Shown piece by piece: positions 1 to 11,864 of a stretch of 64,000 bases of DNA; positions within the stretch are counted from its first letter, which is position 1; each line of letters opens with the position of its first letter. The position numbers and the translations under genes are program-made. The stretch lies in assembly GCA_003024785.1 (NCBI GenBank), contig PUQB01000981.1, forward strand, positions 1 through 64,000, written 5' to 3'. The DNA comes from Selaginella tamariscina (taxonomy: Eukaryota; Streptophyta; Lycopodiopsida; Selaginellales; Selaginellaceae). The notes beneath the pieces were generated by a model. It was not told the DNA's origin and made no database searches. It worked only from the letters and a program-made list of their open reading frames with translations.

Positions 1-300
1 GCTCCCTTGTTTGCCTTGTGGAATCGCATCCACCATGCGTGTGCCTTTTTGTTCAGTGTGCAGGTGAATGCAACTTCTTGTGGTTGTCACTTACGCTCCT
101 CAACTCGCATACCTACTCAAACTTGTGTACATGCTGGTATGTGTCTTCACCCTTTACTCCTCGAAATGTGAGTAAGGGCATTGTTATTGTGCTCTCCTGT
201 ATACGATTGAATGCGCGGGCTAGTAAGGTCACTGGATCGATTCCCATGGCATCCCATTGAGCCTAAGAGGTGCTCTAATCTAGGCCCTCCGCTTTGGATG
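1..300. other. Flank with no recognisable gene
   Basis: I see no conserved motif, RNA gene or repeat terminus here. The short open frames have no recognisable domain. It is probably the DNA into which the gypsy element to the right inserted. Confidence 0.5.
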
Positions 301-836
301 TGACGTCTCGGTATCCACGATCCAGGAACAAGGAAGTGAGTAGGATTCCGAGAATAAGGAAGCGAGTAGGATTCCGAGAATAAGGAAGCTTGACTCAGAA
401 GCAGACAAGGAGTAGGACAGGAGCAGACAGGAACTAGGAACTAGGAACAAGACAAGAGCAGGAGGCAAGGAGCAAGACAACACAAGAACAATACAAGACA
501 AGATTGATCGTATAAAGACTGGTGTTGATAATAACTGATTGTACAATAATTAGGTCGAAGCTTTATACTCACAACTCCAAGCTAATCTGGTCATGAGTCT
601 AATCTGGTCATGAGCTAAAACTAGTAACCCTTATCCTCTAGGCATATCCTTGTAATATATCCTATAGGCATATTCTGTAGAATATCTTGTAGGCATATCC
701 TGTAGGTATATCCTATAGGCATATCCTGTAAGTATATCCTATAGGAATATCTTACAGGCATATCCTGTACGTATATCCTATAGGCATATCCTGTAACCCG
801 TATCCTGTATCCTGCATCCTGTATTGGGTCGTGACA
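301..836 (-). repeat. 3' LTR of the first gypsy element
   Basis: This matches 5843-6402 along its length. It starts near the shared CACGATCC...AACAAGGAAG block and ends with GGGTCGTGACA. On the minus strand it opens TGTCACGACCC, just after a purine tract, as expected for the start of an LTR. The inner part (about 648-800) is built from short tandem units of the type TATCCTGTAGGCA. Confidence 0.8.
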
Positions 837-3800
837 GGACCTCCTCTTAAGGGAATTCCACGAGTCTTGGGACTTGATTTAGCAGGATAATGCCGATGGA
901 ATACAGCAACTTTGGAAGAAGCATGGAATAAGTTGGATACAGGTTCCCAAATGATTGATAAGCAAATAACCTTTCCAATCCACCAAGTATTAAAGTTGGT
1001 GACGATGAAGACGAGAATCAAGGATGGCTGCAACTTCGTACTCAGTTCACCGTCAATGACCACATGAGGGGAGGAGAAGAAGCACGACTAGGAAGAAGAA
1101 GGATGATACAACTCCAACAAAGAGGTGTGAAACACATGATGAAGTTTCACCGTAGATGGTAACTCGGGTCGGAAAGCTACAGGATTGATCTCAGCCGCAA
1201 TCCTATAAGGGCTCAATCGTTGAAAAATCTAACTTAGAAAAAGGCATGTTGGTGTGAAATTATGCCGACGAAGAAGCCACACGAGATCACCAATCTTGTA
1301 TGTAGGTGTCGGTTGATAATGAGCATTAGCATAACGATTGTACCATTCCTGTGCCTACTGAAGATGAACCGGAGATCCTCATGTACCTAACGAAGATGCT
1401 GGAGACGATCCTATACTATAGGAGCAGAAGAAGGAGAAGTAGAGGAGCAAAGTGAAAACGTGGATGGTAGCCTGTAAGAGCAAAGAAAGGTGTCTGGCCA
1501 TAGATGCATGGAACGGAGTTGTTGTAGGCAAACTCCACCATTGGAAGAAGGTCCAACTAGTTGTCCAGTAAAGAAAGGTGTCTGGCCTGTAGATGCATGA
1601 ATGGAGTTGTTGTAGGCAAACTCCACCATTGGAAGAAGGTCTAACTAGTTGTCTTGTTGGTAATTGATGAAGCAAGCGAAGATATTGCTCCAAGGTCTGA
1701 ATTGTGCGTTCTGACTACCCATCAGTTTATGGATGGTATCCTGAAGAAAGGTACACTTTAACCTGTAGACTCCAAAGAACTTCTCGCCAAAACTTGGACA
1801 TGAATTATGGGCCTCAATCAGAAACAATGCTCTCAGGAAGACCATGGTGTCGGAATACTTCGCAGATCACCAACTCAGCGGTTGTCTGGCCTGTAGCAGT
1901 CTTGTGACATGGTAGGAATGAGCCTGTTTGGGTGAAACGGTCAACCACCACAAGAACTATATCAAATCCATGAGAAAGTGGAAGATCGTGAGGAAATCCA
2001 TAAAAATGAATCTTCAAGGAGCAGAAGGAACAGGAAGAGGACGAAGAAGACCAAAGGGCGCGGACGAGCATCTTCAACTTATTGTAGGTGTCACAATCCG
2101 TACAAACTTGTCCACAAAACCTCGCAACCCAAGCCACCAATAATTGCGAGTCACCAACTCAATTGTCTTGGCCACACCAAAATGTCCTGTAACCGGGGTA
2201 TCATGACAATCCTGTACCACACGAGTTCTGCAACACCAACAGGAACGTAAGAGGAACTTGTGTCAGGACTAATGTGTGTGAAAACACATTCCTTGCCAAG
2301 TCGTATGTAGCCAACTATAAATGGATTCTGTAGGAGTGTGGAATCTGTTGGAGCCTGATGAACTTGTAGTGCTGCAAGCCGAAGTCGATCAGACCCAACA
2401 ACACTTGCTTTTAACAGTCATATGCAGGATCACCCGGGTCGGTGCAAGGTAAGAGCGCCTAGACAATGCATCTGCCTTGCCATTTTGAAAACCAGGCCTG
2501 TAGATGATGACGAAATCAAAACATGATAGGAACTCCGCCCACCTAGCCTGTCGCCGACTGAGAACTCGAGCCGTTTGAAAATACTCAAGGTTCTTGTGAT
2601 CCTAAGAACTTGTACAGGATGCGCAGCCTTCTAGGAAATGCCGCCACTCCTCGAACGAATCCACAATGGCCTTGAGTTCCTTGTCATGAATCTCGTAATT
2701 GATCTCCGAAAGGAACTTACGAGAGTGAAAAGCTACAGGATGAAGCAACTTGTCTTCTCCAACTTGTGATAGAACAGATCCTACTGCAAAATCGAGGCAT
2801 TTGCTTCAACGAAGAAGGGACGAGAAGGATCAGGATGTGCTAAAATTCGGAGCTGTCGTGAAGGCGTCCTTGAGTGTTGTGAATGCATGTTCCGCCTTGT
2901 CGGACCAAGAGAACACTCTGTGCGCTTGGTGAGTTCCGTGAGTGGAAGTACACGCTTGGAGAAGTCCTGTATGAAACGCCTGTAGAAGTTTGCAAAGCCA
3001 AGGAAACATTATATGTCTCGTACAGACTTGGGCCTCTCCCACTCACGATAGTCTTCACCTTGTGCATGTCCATGGAAAGCCAGCAGGAGAGACGATGTAG
3101 CCCAAGAACTCCATAGTATCCCTGTCAAAGAAACACTTCTCAACTTCGCATACAGGCCATGCTCGCGAAGCCTCTATAGAACTAGTCGTACATGCTTGTC
3201 ATGAGCTGCCCTGGTCCTTGGAAAAATCAAAATGTCATCGAGGTAGATTACCACAAACTGGTCCAAGAAGTCACGAAAGATGTCGTTCACCATGTGTTGG
3301 AACACGGCTGGGCATTGGTAAGTCCAAAAGGCATCACCGTGTACTCGAAGTGTCCATACCTTGTACGAAAGGCAGTCTTCCACTCATCGCCTGGACGAAT
3401 CCATACAAGATTGTAAGCCCCTCGTAAGTCGATCTTCGTGAACACCTTTGCTCCTTGCACCGATCGAGAAGTTGGGATCAATGGCAATGGGTACCGTTCC
3501 GAATGGTGACTTGATTCAAACCTCTGTAGTCCACAACCAAACGTAAACTCCCATCTTTCTTCTTGACAAAGAAGATAGGTGCTCCTGCAGGGGACTTTGA
3601 GTGACGAATGAAGCCGGATGCCAAGTTTTCCTCGATGTACTGACAAAGAACCTCCAATTCTGTAGGTGACAGTGCATAAATCGGTCCGAACGGTGGAGTC
3701 TTTCCTTCCACAAGATCAATAGGACAGTCGTAGGACCTGTGAACAGGAAGAACTGCAGCCTTGTGCTTGTAAAAACGTCTGAAAGGAGTGATACTTGGAT

Positions 3801-5842
3801 GGCAGGGAAAAGGAGGAGAAGAAAAGAACAGGAGAAGGAGATTGAAAAACAGGGGAGTCAGATACAGGAAAGGTAGAAGAGGACGTAGGAGTTACTTGGA
3901 AGGCAAAAAGATGAAAAGGAGGATCAGTGGCAAGTTCATGCATGGTAGTGGTAAGAACTCGGAGAGGAGAAGGAGGGAGCTGTGATTGAAAAAGAGGAAG
4001 GATCTTGGGGGGTGGAACAGAAGTAATGAAAAGAGGCAGGATTGGGAGAAACATGTGTGGATGTTGACAAGTGTACAGGATTGGAAGAATCCTGTACAGA
4101 AGTCCGTATGCACAGGAGTGAGGAGAGCCTGTGAGTGTGCTGACGAACCAATAGGAGGTGGATCCTTGAGGAGGAACCTTCGACACTGATACAGGATTGG
4201 AAGAACCCTGTACAGGAATCACGAACTTACAGGAGTGGAGAGAGCCTGCGGATGTGCTGAGGAACTGACATGAGGTGAATCCTGTGAGGAGGAGTCTTCA
4301 ACACTGATACAGGAACAGGCACGGTCAATCCTGTAGCTTGTACTGCCTCAGACACTAAGGATGTATCCTGCACACAGGAAGGTACAGGATTGATCCTGGT
4401 TGCCGGAGAGGAAAACGTGAGCGTCCTAGACCTCCAGTCGATCTGAGGATTTGCAACAACGAACCATGGCATGCCCAAAATGATGGGAGTCGACCGAGTC
4501 TTGATCAAGTTGAAGAAAATTGAATAGTTGAATGCGCCATGACTGCAAGAGAGAGGTTTGGTAGCATGGGTAACTGCCAGAAGCAATCAGACGACCATCG
4601 GCCACCTATACAGGAACTGCATTCAACTTCACCACGGAATGCCATGTTGAGTTGCAAAAGTGTCATCCATAAAGCATGCATTTGCACCAGTGTTTAACAG
4701 GCAAACTCCTTGAGCTCTCGATTATTGAAATGAATGTGTACAGGAAAAGTGATGGAATGGTATAAGTAGCACCAATGGAGCCTACCTACGTCCAACTTCG
4801 TGGCTCCTAGACGAAGTGAACATTGAAGTTTTCTACTGAACTTCAGCTTCAACTTCACGCTTCTTGAACTTCCTGCCGCCTTGTGTCCTACTTCACCACA
4901 ATACAAACATAGATTCTCACTGGCGATGTTGCTTCTCAGCATCGGAAAGTGAGCCACGCTTGTATTTCTCAACCTCCATAGGAACTACTTCAAAGTGTCG
5001 CAGGAGTATGTACCATAGCTGCAGGATTGGTTTGAAGAACTGCTGACGGGATTTTTCCTGACGACGCTCGAACAAGCGTTGTCGCAGCGAACGGCCTGTT
5101 GCATGATCTCGCTAATGTTTGGGCATCCGGTAACGTAAGGAGAAGGTCCTTCACGTCATCCTCAACCCAAAACGAAGTGTTCAATCAATGCAGTCTCGTC
5201 CATGGAATGTTCGTGCAAAGTTGCTAAAATTCGGATGCATAGACGGAAAGCTGGTCGAGATCCTTGTGTGAGCTTTCGTAACTTGTGCATGCGGAACGGT
5301 ACTTATCGGGATCTCCAAAGAAAGCTTCAAAGGCAGCCATGAAACCTTCAAAGTCTTTCATCAATGGGTCGTCACGCTCCAGCAAAGGGGCAACCCAAGC
5401 CCGTGGAAATCCAACTAGTAGGGATGCCAAAAGGCCAACCTTTTGTGCATCAATTGAGTAGCGCGCGTGGTTGCATGCAAATCAAAAGCCTATCTAATTT
5501 CAGGAACCCTTGAAAATCAGCACGATTGCCATTAAACTTTTCGGTATGCTGATCTTCAACTCTGAAGAAGTGTTTGATGGAGAGGAAACCACGAATGCTT
5601 GAGAGAGAGCTGCGCCAGCTTGGAGGATGCATCAGCAGCTGCATGCCCGCATTGGTGGAACCTTGCAGATCTGTGACCAATTGGCGCAAAGTGGCCAGCT
5701 CATGAAGCAATATTTGTGCTCGCATTGAAATTGTTCAAAATCGGCCATGATCTATGAAAGAAAAAAAGGAGGAAAACGAAGGAGAAGAATAAAGGAAAAA
5801 AGTAGCTAGAAATGGAAAGCTATAAAATCAATACTATTAAAT

Positions 5843-6402
5843 TGTCAAGCCACGATCCAAGAACAAGGAAGTGAGAAGATTCCGAGAACAAGGAAGCTAA
5901 CTCAGAAGCAGGACAAGGAGTAGGACAGGGAGTAGGACAGAAAACTAAAAAGGAACAAGACAAGAGCAAGAGGCAAGGAGCAAGGACAAGACAAGATTAA
6001 TTGTAGAAAGACTGGTGTTGATAGTAACTGATTATACAACAATTAGTCAGAGCTTTTATATTCACAACTCCAAACTAATTGGTCATGAGTCTAATCTTGT
6101 TATGAGCTAAAAATAGTAACCCTTATCCTCTAGGCATATCATGTAATATATCCTATAGGCATATCCTTAAGCATATCCTATAGGTATATCCTATAGGCAT
6201 ATCCTGTAGAAATATCCTTATAGGTATATCCTGAGGAATATCCTATAGGTATATCCTATAGGCATATCCTGTAGGTATATCTTGTAGAAATATCCTGTAG
6301 GTATATCCTGTAGGTATATCCTGTAGGAATATCCTATAGGTATATCCTATAGCATATCCTGTAACTCGTATCCTGTTCCTGCATTAGTATCGGGTCGTGA
6401 CA
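5843..6402 (-). repeat. 5' LTR of the first gypsy element
   Basis: Second copy of the LTR, with the same termini (TG...CA, GTCGTGACA at the right). The tandem TATCCTATAGG/TATCCTGTAGG block is longer here (about 6130-6360) than in the other LTR, so the two LTRs have drifted in repeat number as well as in base sequence. Confidence 0.8.
6130..6362. repeat. Short tandem repeats inside the LTR (units about 11-16 bp)
   Basis: About 15-20 imperfect units alternate between TATCCTATAGG and TATCCTGTAGG(C/T/A)A. A shorter array of the same units lies in the other LTR at 648-800. The unit is close to palindromic (CCTATAGG). Confidence 0.75.
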
Positions 6403-9400
6403 GCGGTACCTTTTTTCTCCGTCGCCCCCCCTCCTTCTGTTGAAGGTAGGTGATGAGGATGGGCTCCTCCCAGCTGTCCCTCAGGGTCCCCTTCACGGAA
6501 CCAACATGATGGCTGTGGCATGGCATACCTCGGTTGGACGGAATTCCCTCGTCCAATGGGTGGCTTAGTAGGACTGTGCAACCTTGCAGAATCCCCTCGC
6601 GGTGTCAGAACGGTCATGGCTATTGGGGTGGATTCTCCTCACCCTGAGACGGTATCCCCTCACCTCATGGTGGTTGTGGCTCTGCCATGTGCCCTTGCGG
6701 ATATGGTCTTGCTCACTTGAGCGGATTTCCCCGCCTTGGGACATAATCCCCTCGTTTCTTGCAAGAGTGACCATTGTGTGGACCCCCTTGTTGGTACCTC
6801 TTCTTAGTCCGTCAGCTTGTCAACGTCTAGTTGCTTTCGAATGGGTGTCGTCCCATGTGTAACCCGGCCTTTCGGAGCCTCGGGCTTTCATCATGGCACT
6901 CACCCTGACCTACTACATCCAATCAGCTGAACTTCTTGTGCAAAGGTTGTTTTGTTGATAATCGATGCCCCTCTTGGGGGCCTTCCGGATGAGGCTCTTC
7001 CTCCCCTCTTTTCGAGCATCCAAGGTCCACTTGCCTTACCTTGGTGGGTGACAATGACCTTGGGTTTCCTACCTTGCATCCCTCATGACGTTGGCCATGC
7101 AGGACCTCCGACTCCATCCCCGTTCGCTATCCGTGCTGATTTTGCCGCCTTGAGATTCCTGCCTCCAATGCAAGCCTTCCCTCTCCTAGAGTTCTCTTGC
7201 ACAAGGTCTCCTCCCTCGAGGTCATCGAACACGGATTTGGCTCTTTAGTGTGGGGGCTCATTGTAGCTGTCACTTTCACCTATGTCAAGAGGAGGTGGAG
7301 GGATTCCATTGTCCTACCATCCGTCCCACTCTATGTCGTAAGTCATTGTCAGGGGGGTCACATGTGCAGGTGCTACTCATCCCCACAATTTCCTACACCT
7401 AGAATGACATCCGAACTTGTTGTGGGGGTTCTTCATACCTTTCTTTGTTGTCTGTGGCTTGCGACTGTCTTTAATGCTGATGTGTCGGGTTTACCATTTC
7501 TCATAGGTTCAACCATGTGGTGTTTGCATCGTTTTCTGGATTAGCAAGGCATGGGCCGACTATGGCAACCGGGGTGCCTCTCTACCTTCCATTAACCTTT
7601 CTCGGCCTGTCCGACACATCTTCTTGGCCAACTAGTACTCGTTGATCTCTAGTTGTTCAAACATGTTAATCTTGGTTCTCCAATCTCTCCTTCAGGCCCC
7701 AACTCTGCTTCCTATGGTGAACTCCATCCATGTGTAATTAATATCCCCATAGTCGCCACAAATGGTCGTCAGGGACTCCGCAACCTAGATGTGGGGTGAT
7801 TTACAAAGCCTTGGTGGTCGCCAGGACATTATTACCAGCATCCAGTCCTAGGGGTCCGCACTGGTGAGCCTGCCTTTGCCTTGGGAGCACTTGGAGGTGC
7901 TTTGATGGCCTCTACCTGGACACCACGAGGGTCTGTGTATAATGTACATGAGTTTCACTATGTGCAGGGCTGTACCCTCTTGATGGTATCGTGTTGGGCT
8001 GGGAGAAAAGTAGGAGGAGTAATCGGGAAAGATGGGGACAAAAGGAATCTAGAGATATACATATATTGCCTGGTCGGATATAATGTGGCCCAGAGAAGGT
8101 GGAGCAAGATACAAAGAAGAATACTAACTAGAAGGACCCCAACCCACTAACAGCCTTCCTAATTATATAGTGGGTTGACTAGTGCTAGACCCTAGGTCCA
8201 GATGGCACTCTCTCACTAGTTTGTTGCCCTATGACAGTGTCTTGCATGTAGCATTTAAGCGCCTCCCTCACACGAGCTATCCCAAGTACCTTGGTAGTTG
8301 ATCTGAATGATTGGATCTATGCCTAGGTTAAGTGCCACATGACAGCTATCATTGTCAGTTAGTACCTCCCCACTTGATTGCTTTGTTCCGTCGCTCATTT
8401 GTGCCAACTGGTGGTTTGATGGTGGTCAACCCACCGTCAACCACTTATTCTTTTGGTTATGCATTAATATTAACTTCTACATATTTTTATAGGTTTACAA
8501 AAGGAAACCAGAGGTTGTTGACATTGCTACTAATTATGTGAAGTAAAAATGGACAAACAAGCCAACCATTTCACTTTCAACTCAAACTTGTATTTGAAGC
8601 TTCTTCAAAAAATCATCGATGAAGAGATTAAAGATGTACCACTATATGTGAAGCTATGTTGTGTACCAGATGATGAAGTGCAATTCTATAATGAAGTCAA
8701 ATTGTTGGAGGGTTAGCAAGCAAGAACTAGAAAGAGAAAGTTGTTACTCAGTGAATCTAGTAGTGACGGTGGAACTGAAAAAGACATGGAACAAAGGAGG
8801 AAGTTTTATGTTGAGGATGAGTTGTCAAGTAACTCAACCACGCTATTGGAGAAGGTGGTAGGATCTGTATAGGTTCTCTATTGTGACCTTTTATTGCATG
8901 GTAAAGCTCTTGGAGTCCAAAATATACTGGTGGACATTCCTAATTTCAAGGCAGGCATTGAGAAAATTGTTTAATTCCCACAAACCAACAATGTACAAAC
9001 AACATTGTCCATGAGGGGTTATGATCTCATAGTGGAGACTTTTTGATGGAGCTTTCTCAAGAGCCTAGAGGCCAGATGGAGACTTGGAATAGAGTCATGC
9101 ATTTATATTCTTTGTAAAGGTCATTCTTTACTTGTTACAATGAATTTCTCCACAAATAGGGCTTCATAGTGATGATTGGACCATGTGAAATTATACGGAA
9201 CATGCAGTCAAAGCAATTTGTCGCAGTGCATGAGGTGGAACTTGCAAACCCAATCTCCATGGATGGGATATGACCATGAAATCAAGGTATCAACTAATAA
9301 TATTCTATTCTCAGTGCTAAGGATGTGCTAATGTTATGACCTGGTGCCGAGGTATGTGTAATGATGTCCTCGTCGGTGAGGATTGATTATAAACTCAATG

Positions 9401-9773
9401 CCAAATTTCTTAGCATTGAGGGTGATAACAAATTACAACCTTGGCACCAAGGTTGTGCAATACTACTGACGCTATGTGTATTGATATTTATGATATGCTT
9501 TTTTCATTGCAATGTGTTGATGTGTGCCTACCTATGATGGTCTGAAAGGGAAACATGAGTCTATTTCCAACCCAGTGGACATATGAACTAACACAAGGTA
9601 GAAAATATCAAGTACTAGAAAACAAGCGATGTAAAATACTAGTATTTCAAAAGTTAAATAATATTACTTCCCTTCTCTAACTTAAGCATTTTTTGTTAGG
9701 CACTGGGGCTTTGAAAAATCTGATGCGCTAGCTACAATGCTACTTAGCAATCTCACTAAATCGAGCGATTATT
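6403..9773. other. Repeat-derived or intergenic DNA, no gene recognised
   Basis: Moderately GC-rich to about 8.5 kb, then AT-richer. Open frames reach about 115 codons, but none shows a domain, an initiation context or codon constancy that I recognise. The stretch 6530-6760 repeats loosely phrases such as GGAATTCCCTCG, GGTATCCCCTCA and ATAATCCCCTCG, suggesting a decayed tandem or transposon-derived sequence. No termini were found. Confidence 0.4.
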
Positions 9774-10711
9774 TGTCAGAGTTTTCACCTGGTGCCACAA
9801 AGGCAGCTTGCCAAGTGCCAACCCTGGAATCCCCTTTTGGAAACCCCACAAATCTGTACAATAACCCATATTAGGAACCCAACCCTTAGGAACTTAAGCC
9901 TCCAGCTGACCAAGTCCACGAACGAGTCTCACCTTGTGAATTAGGATATGTGACTAATCGGGCTACAAGTATCGTTCCTAACTTAGCATGGTTGAGGCGG
10001 CTGGAGCAAGGCCTCAACCACTAGTTTTGTAGAACGTGAACTCAGCAATGCCTTTGAGCTTGCGAGTAGGTCTTCGGACCAAGGAATTTAACTAACTCCT
10101 TAGACGTACCCGATCACAAAGGCAAGATCCTGCCAACAATAATGATAGTTTAACCCAAAGGTGGACGTACCCCTTCGTGTGGAAGTTAAAGCGGCACAAT
10201 AGAGAGTTGCACATTGACGACACAAGCTTAACTTACACTAGTGGGAGGTTAATAAACTCTTTTTGAACCCAAAAAGCCTCACTACACATACTCTACCTTA
10301 TTTATGTGATGGAGCTCTCCCCCCCCCCTTCCCCCCCTTATTTTCCTAAATGAGTAAGTGGACTGGCATGGAAATGCCAACCCTTAATGAAATAAGGTGT
10401 CTTAACCCCTAGGGGGGGGTATTAGGGTGTGGTTTAGGTCAACCCTAGGGGTGTCCCTAACCCTTTTTTGACAAGCTATACTTTACAAAAACCTATTTTG
10501 GAACATCAAATTGGGGAAGAGTTTTCTAAATGGAAGTGTTAGTTTCATCTAGAGTTTCTTGCAAATACTTAACGACACCGAGATGACTCATTATATATCC
10601 AAGTGCACTATGCAAGCCTGTTTCTTCTACATCTAGGGTTTGTCACACAACTCGATAATAACAACAGTTAAATCCAAAGTAAAGGGTCGAGTCATAGTAA
10701 AAACTATGACA
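9774..10711 (+). mobile_element. TG...CA non-coding element, short form (copy A)
   Basis: This 938-bp element begins TGTCAGAGTTTTCACC and ends GTAAAAACTATGACA, so the ends form an imperfect inverted repeat of about 15 bp. The flanks TTATT and TTATG match at 4 of 5 positions, which fits a 5-bp target duplication. It holds no protein motif. TG...CA ends with 5-bp duplications favour a solo LTR; the longer inverted ends leave a DNA-transposon origin open. It shares its layout with the copy at 15699-16667: a C homopolymer after CTACCTTATTTATGTGA, and telomere-like AACCCTA phrases. Confidence 0.65.
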
Positions 10712-11864
10712 TTATGTCTTGAACTTTCATTGGGGACTGAGAAAATCCTATCAGTAGGTTGCATTGAGTGGGAGATATATTTGGAAGTAGACATGGATGT
10801 GGTACTTGCTCGCATGTGAGAAATATAGTTATAGGGAACCTACTTAAGCCTTTCTGTCATAGTTTTTACTATAACTCGACTCTTTAATGTAAAGGTTGAC
10901 TGTTGTTACCTACTAGATTATGTGATAAGCCCTAGGTATAAAAGAAACAGGCCCGCTTAATGCACTTAGGTATCTAGTGATGTCTGGTCGGGTGTCATTA
11001 GGTATTTACAAAAACTCTGAGTGAAGCTAACACTTCCATTTAGGAAAAACTCTCCTCCAATTTTGACATCCCAGTTAAGTTTTTTGGTTAGTGCAGATGT
11101 TTGACATGTTAAATACTGTTAAGAACACCCCTAGAGTTGACTTAACCCTAGTTGCCCTTACCCAAGTCCTAATCCTCACCCCTCGGGTAAGGTTTAGGGT
11201 AGGAGTTAGGTTAAGTTAAAACTCATCTCATTTAACTAAGGGGTTGATATTTCATACCAACTCGCTTACCATATAGGAAAAAGGGGGGGCACATAAATAA
11301 GGTAGGGTTTATAGTAGGAGAGTTCTTGGTTCCTAACAAGAGCTCATTATTCTTCTACCTATACACTCTAGCTTGTGTTTTTAAGGCACAACCCTTGTTG
11401 TGCCAACTTCAACTTCCAACAATAGGGTATGTCCCACCTTTAAATAGTCTACCCTTAACATGGCGAATCTATGCTTGAGAGGTCTTGTCGGACTACATGT
11501 TCCAAGAGGCAAAGGTTGAGCTGTCTCTGCTTCCTCCTCCAAGAGCAACACTCACAGCTAAGCAGGTGTCCTTAACTAACTATGGTCGTGGGATCTTGGT
11601 TGACATGTTTTTCTTACTAAGTTCTTGAGGGATAAAAGAGGGGGTTCTAGAGTTGGCATTGAGAGCCCATTCATGGCATCTGGTGCAACTTTTGAATCTA
11701 AGGGGCTATGGCATGATAACCCATATCTGGGAAATAGTGTCACATGAAGATGTGACACTAGACTAATGCCTAAGGCACACCTTTTGGGTTGTCTCATGGG
11801 TTAACATTAAGAGGTTGGATATTCTAGTAAGCAAGCGTACTTGTGCTCACATCAGGGTGCTAAG

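Larger units (their letters stand above)
301..6402 (-). mobile_element. Old Ty3/gypsy LTR retroelement, broken
   Basis: Fossil LTR element read on the minus strand. From 5' to 3' on that strand the parts seen are: 5' LTR (5843-6402); gag with a retrotransposon-gag core and a zinc knuckle (about 5725-4690); an aspartic-protease region with a PxIDW-type motif (about 4690-4230); reverse transcriptase with a YLDDIL active-site block (about 3710-3170); RNase H remnants; an integrase core (about 2140-1380); a purine tract (837-848, AAGAGGAGGTCC on the minus strand); and 3' LTR (301-836). The RT and integrase look chromovirus-like (inference). The element carries many interruptions and has clearly diverged LTRs, so it is an old, dead copy. 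Confidence 0.85.

Noticed and set aside
3788-4189. Plus-strand Arg/Gly-rich open frames
   Set aside because: They are antisense shadows of the gypsy element's purine- and pyrimidine-biased coding region.
6130-6362. Regularly repeated short units suggesting a CRISPR-like array
   Set aside because: Units are directly adjacent with no unique spacers, occur in both LTRs of a retroelement, and the DNA is from a plant nucleus.
7197-7544. Open frame of about 115 codons as a candidate gene
   Set aside because: No domain, splice partners or consistent protein-like composition; overlapping frames in the same region are equally long.
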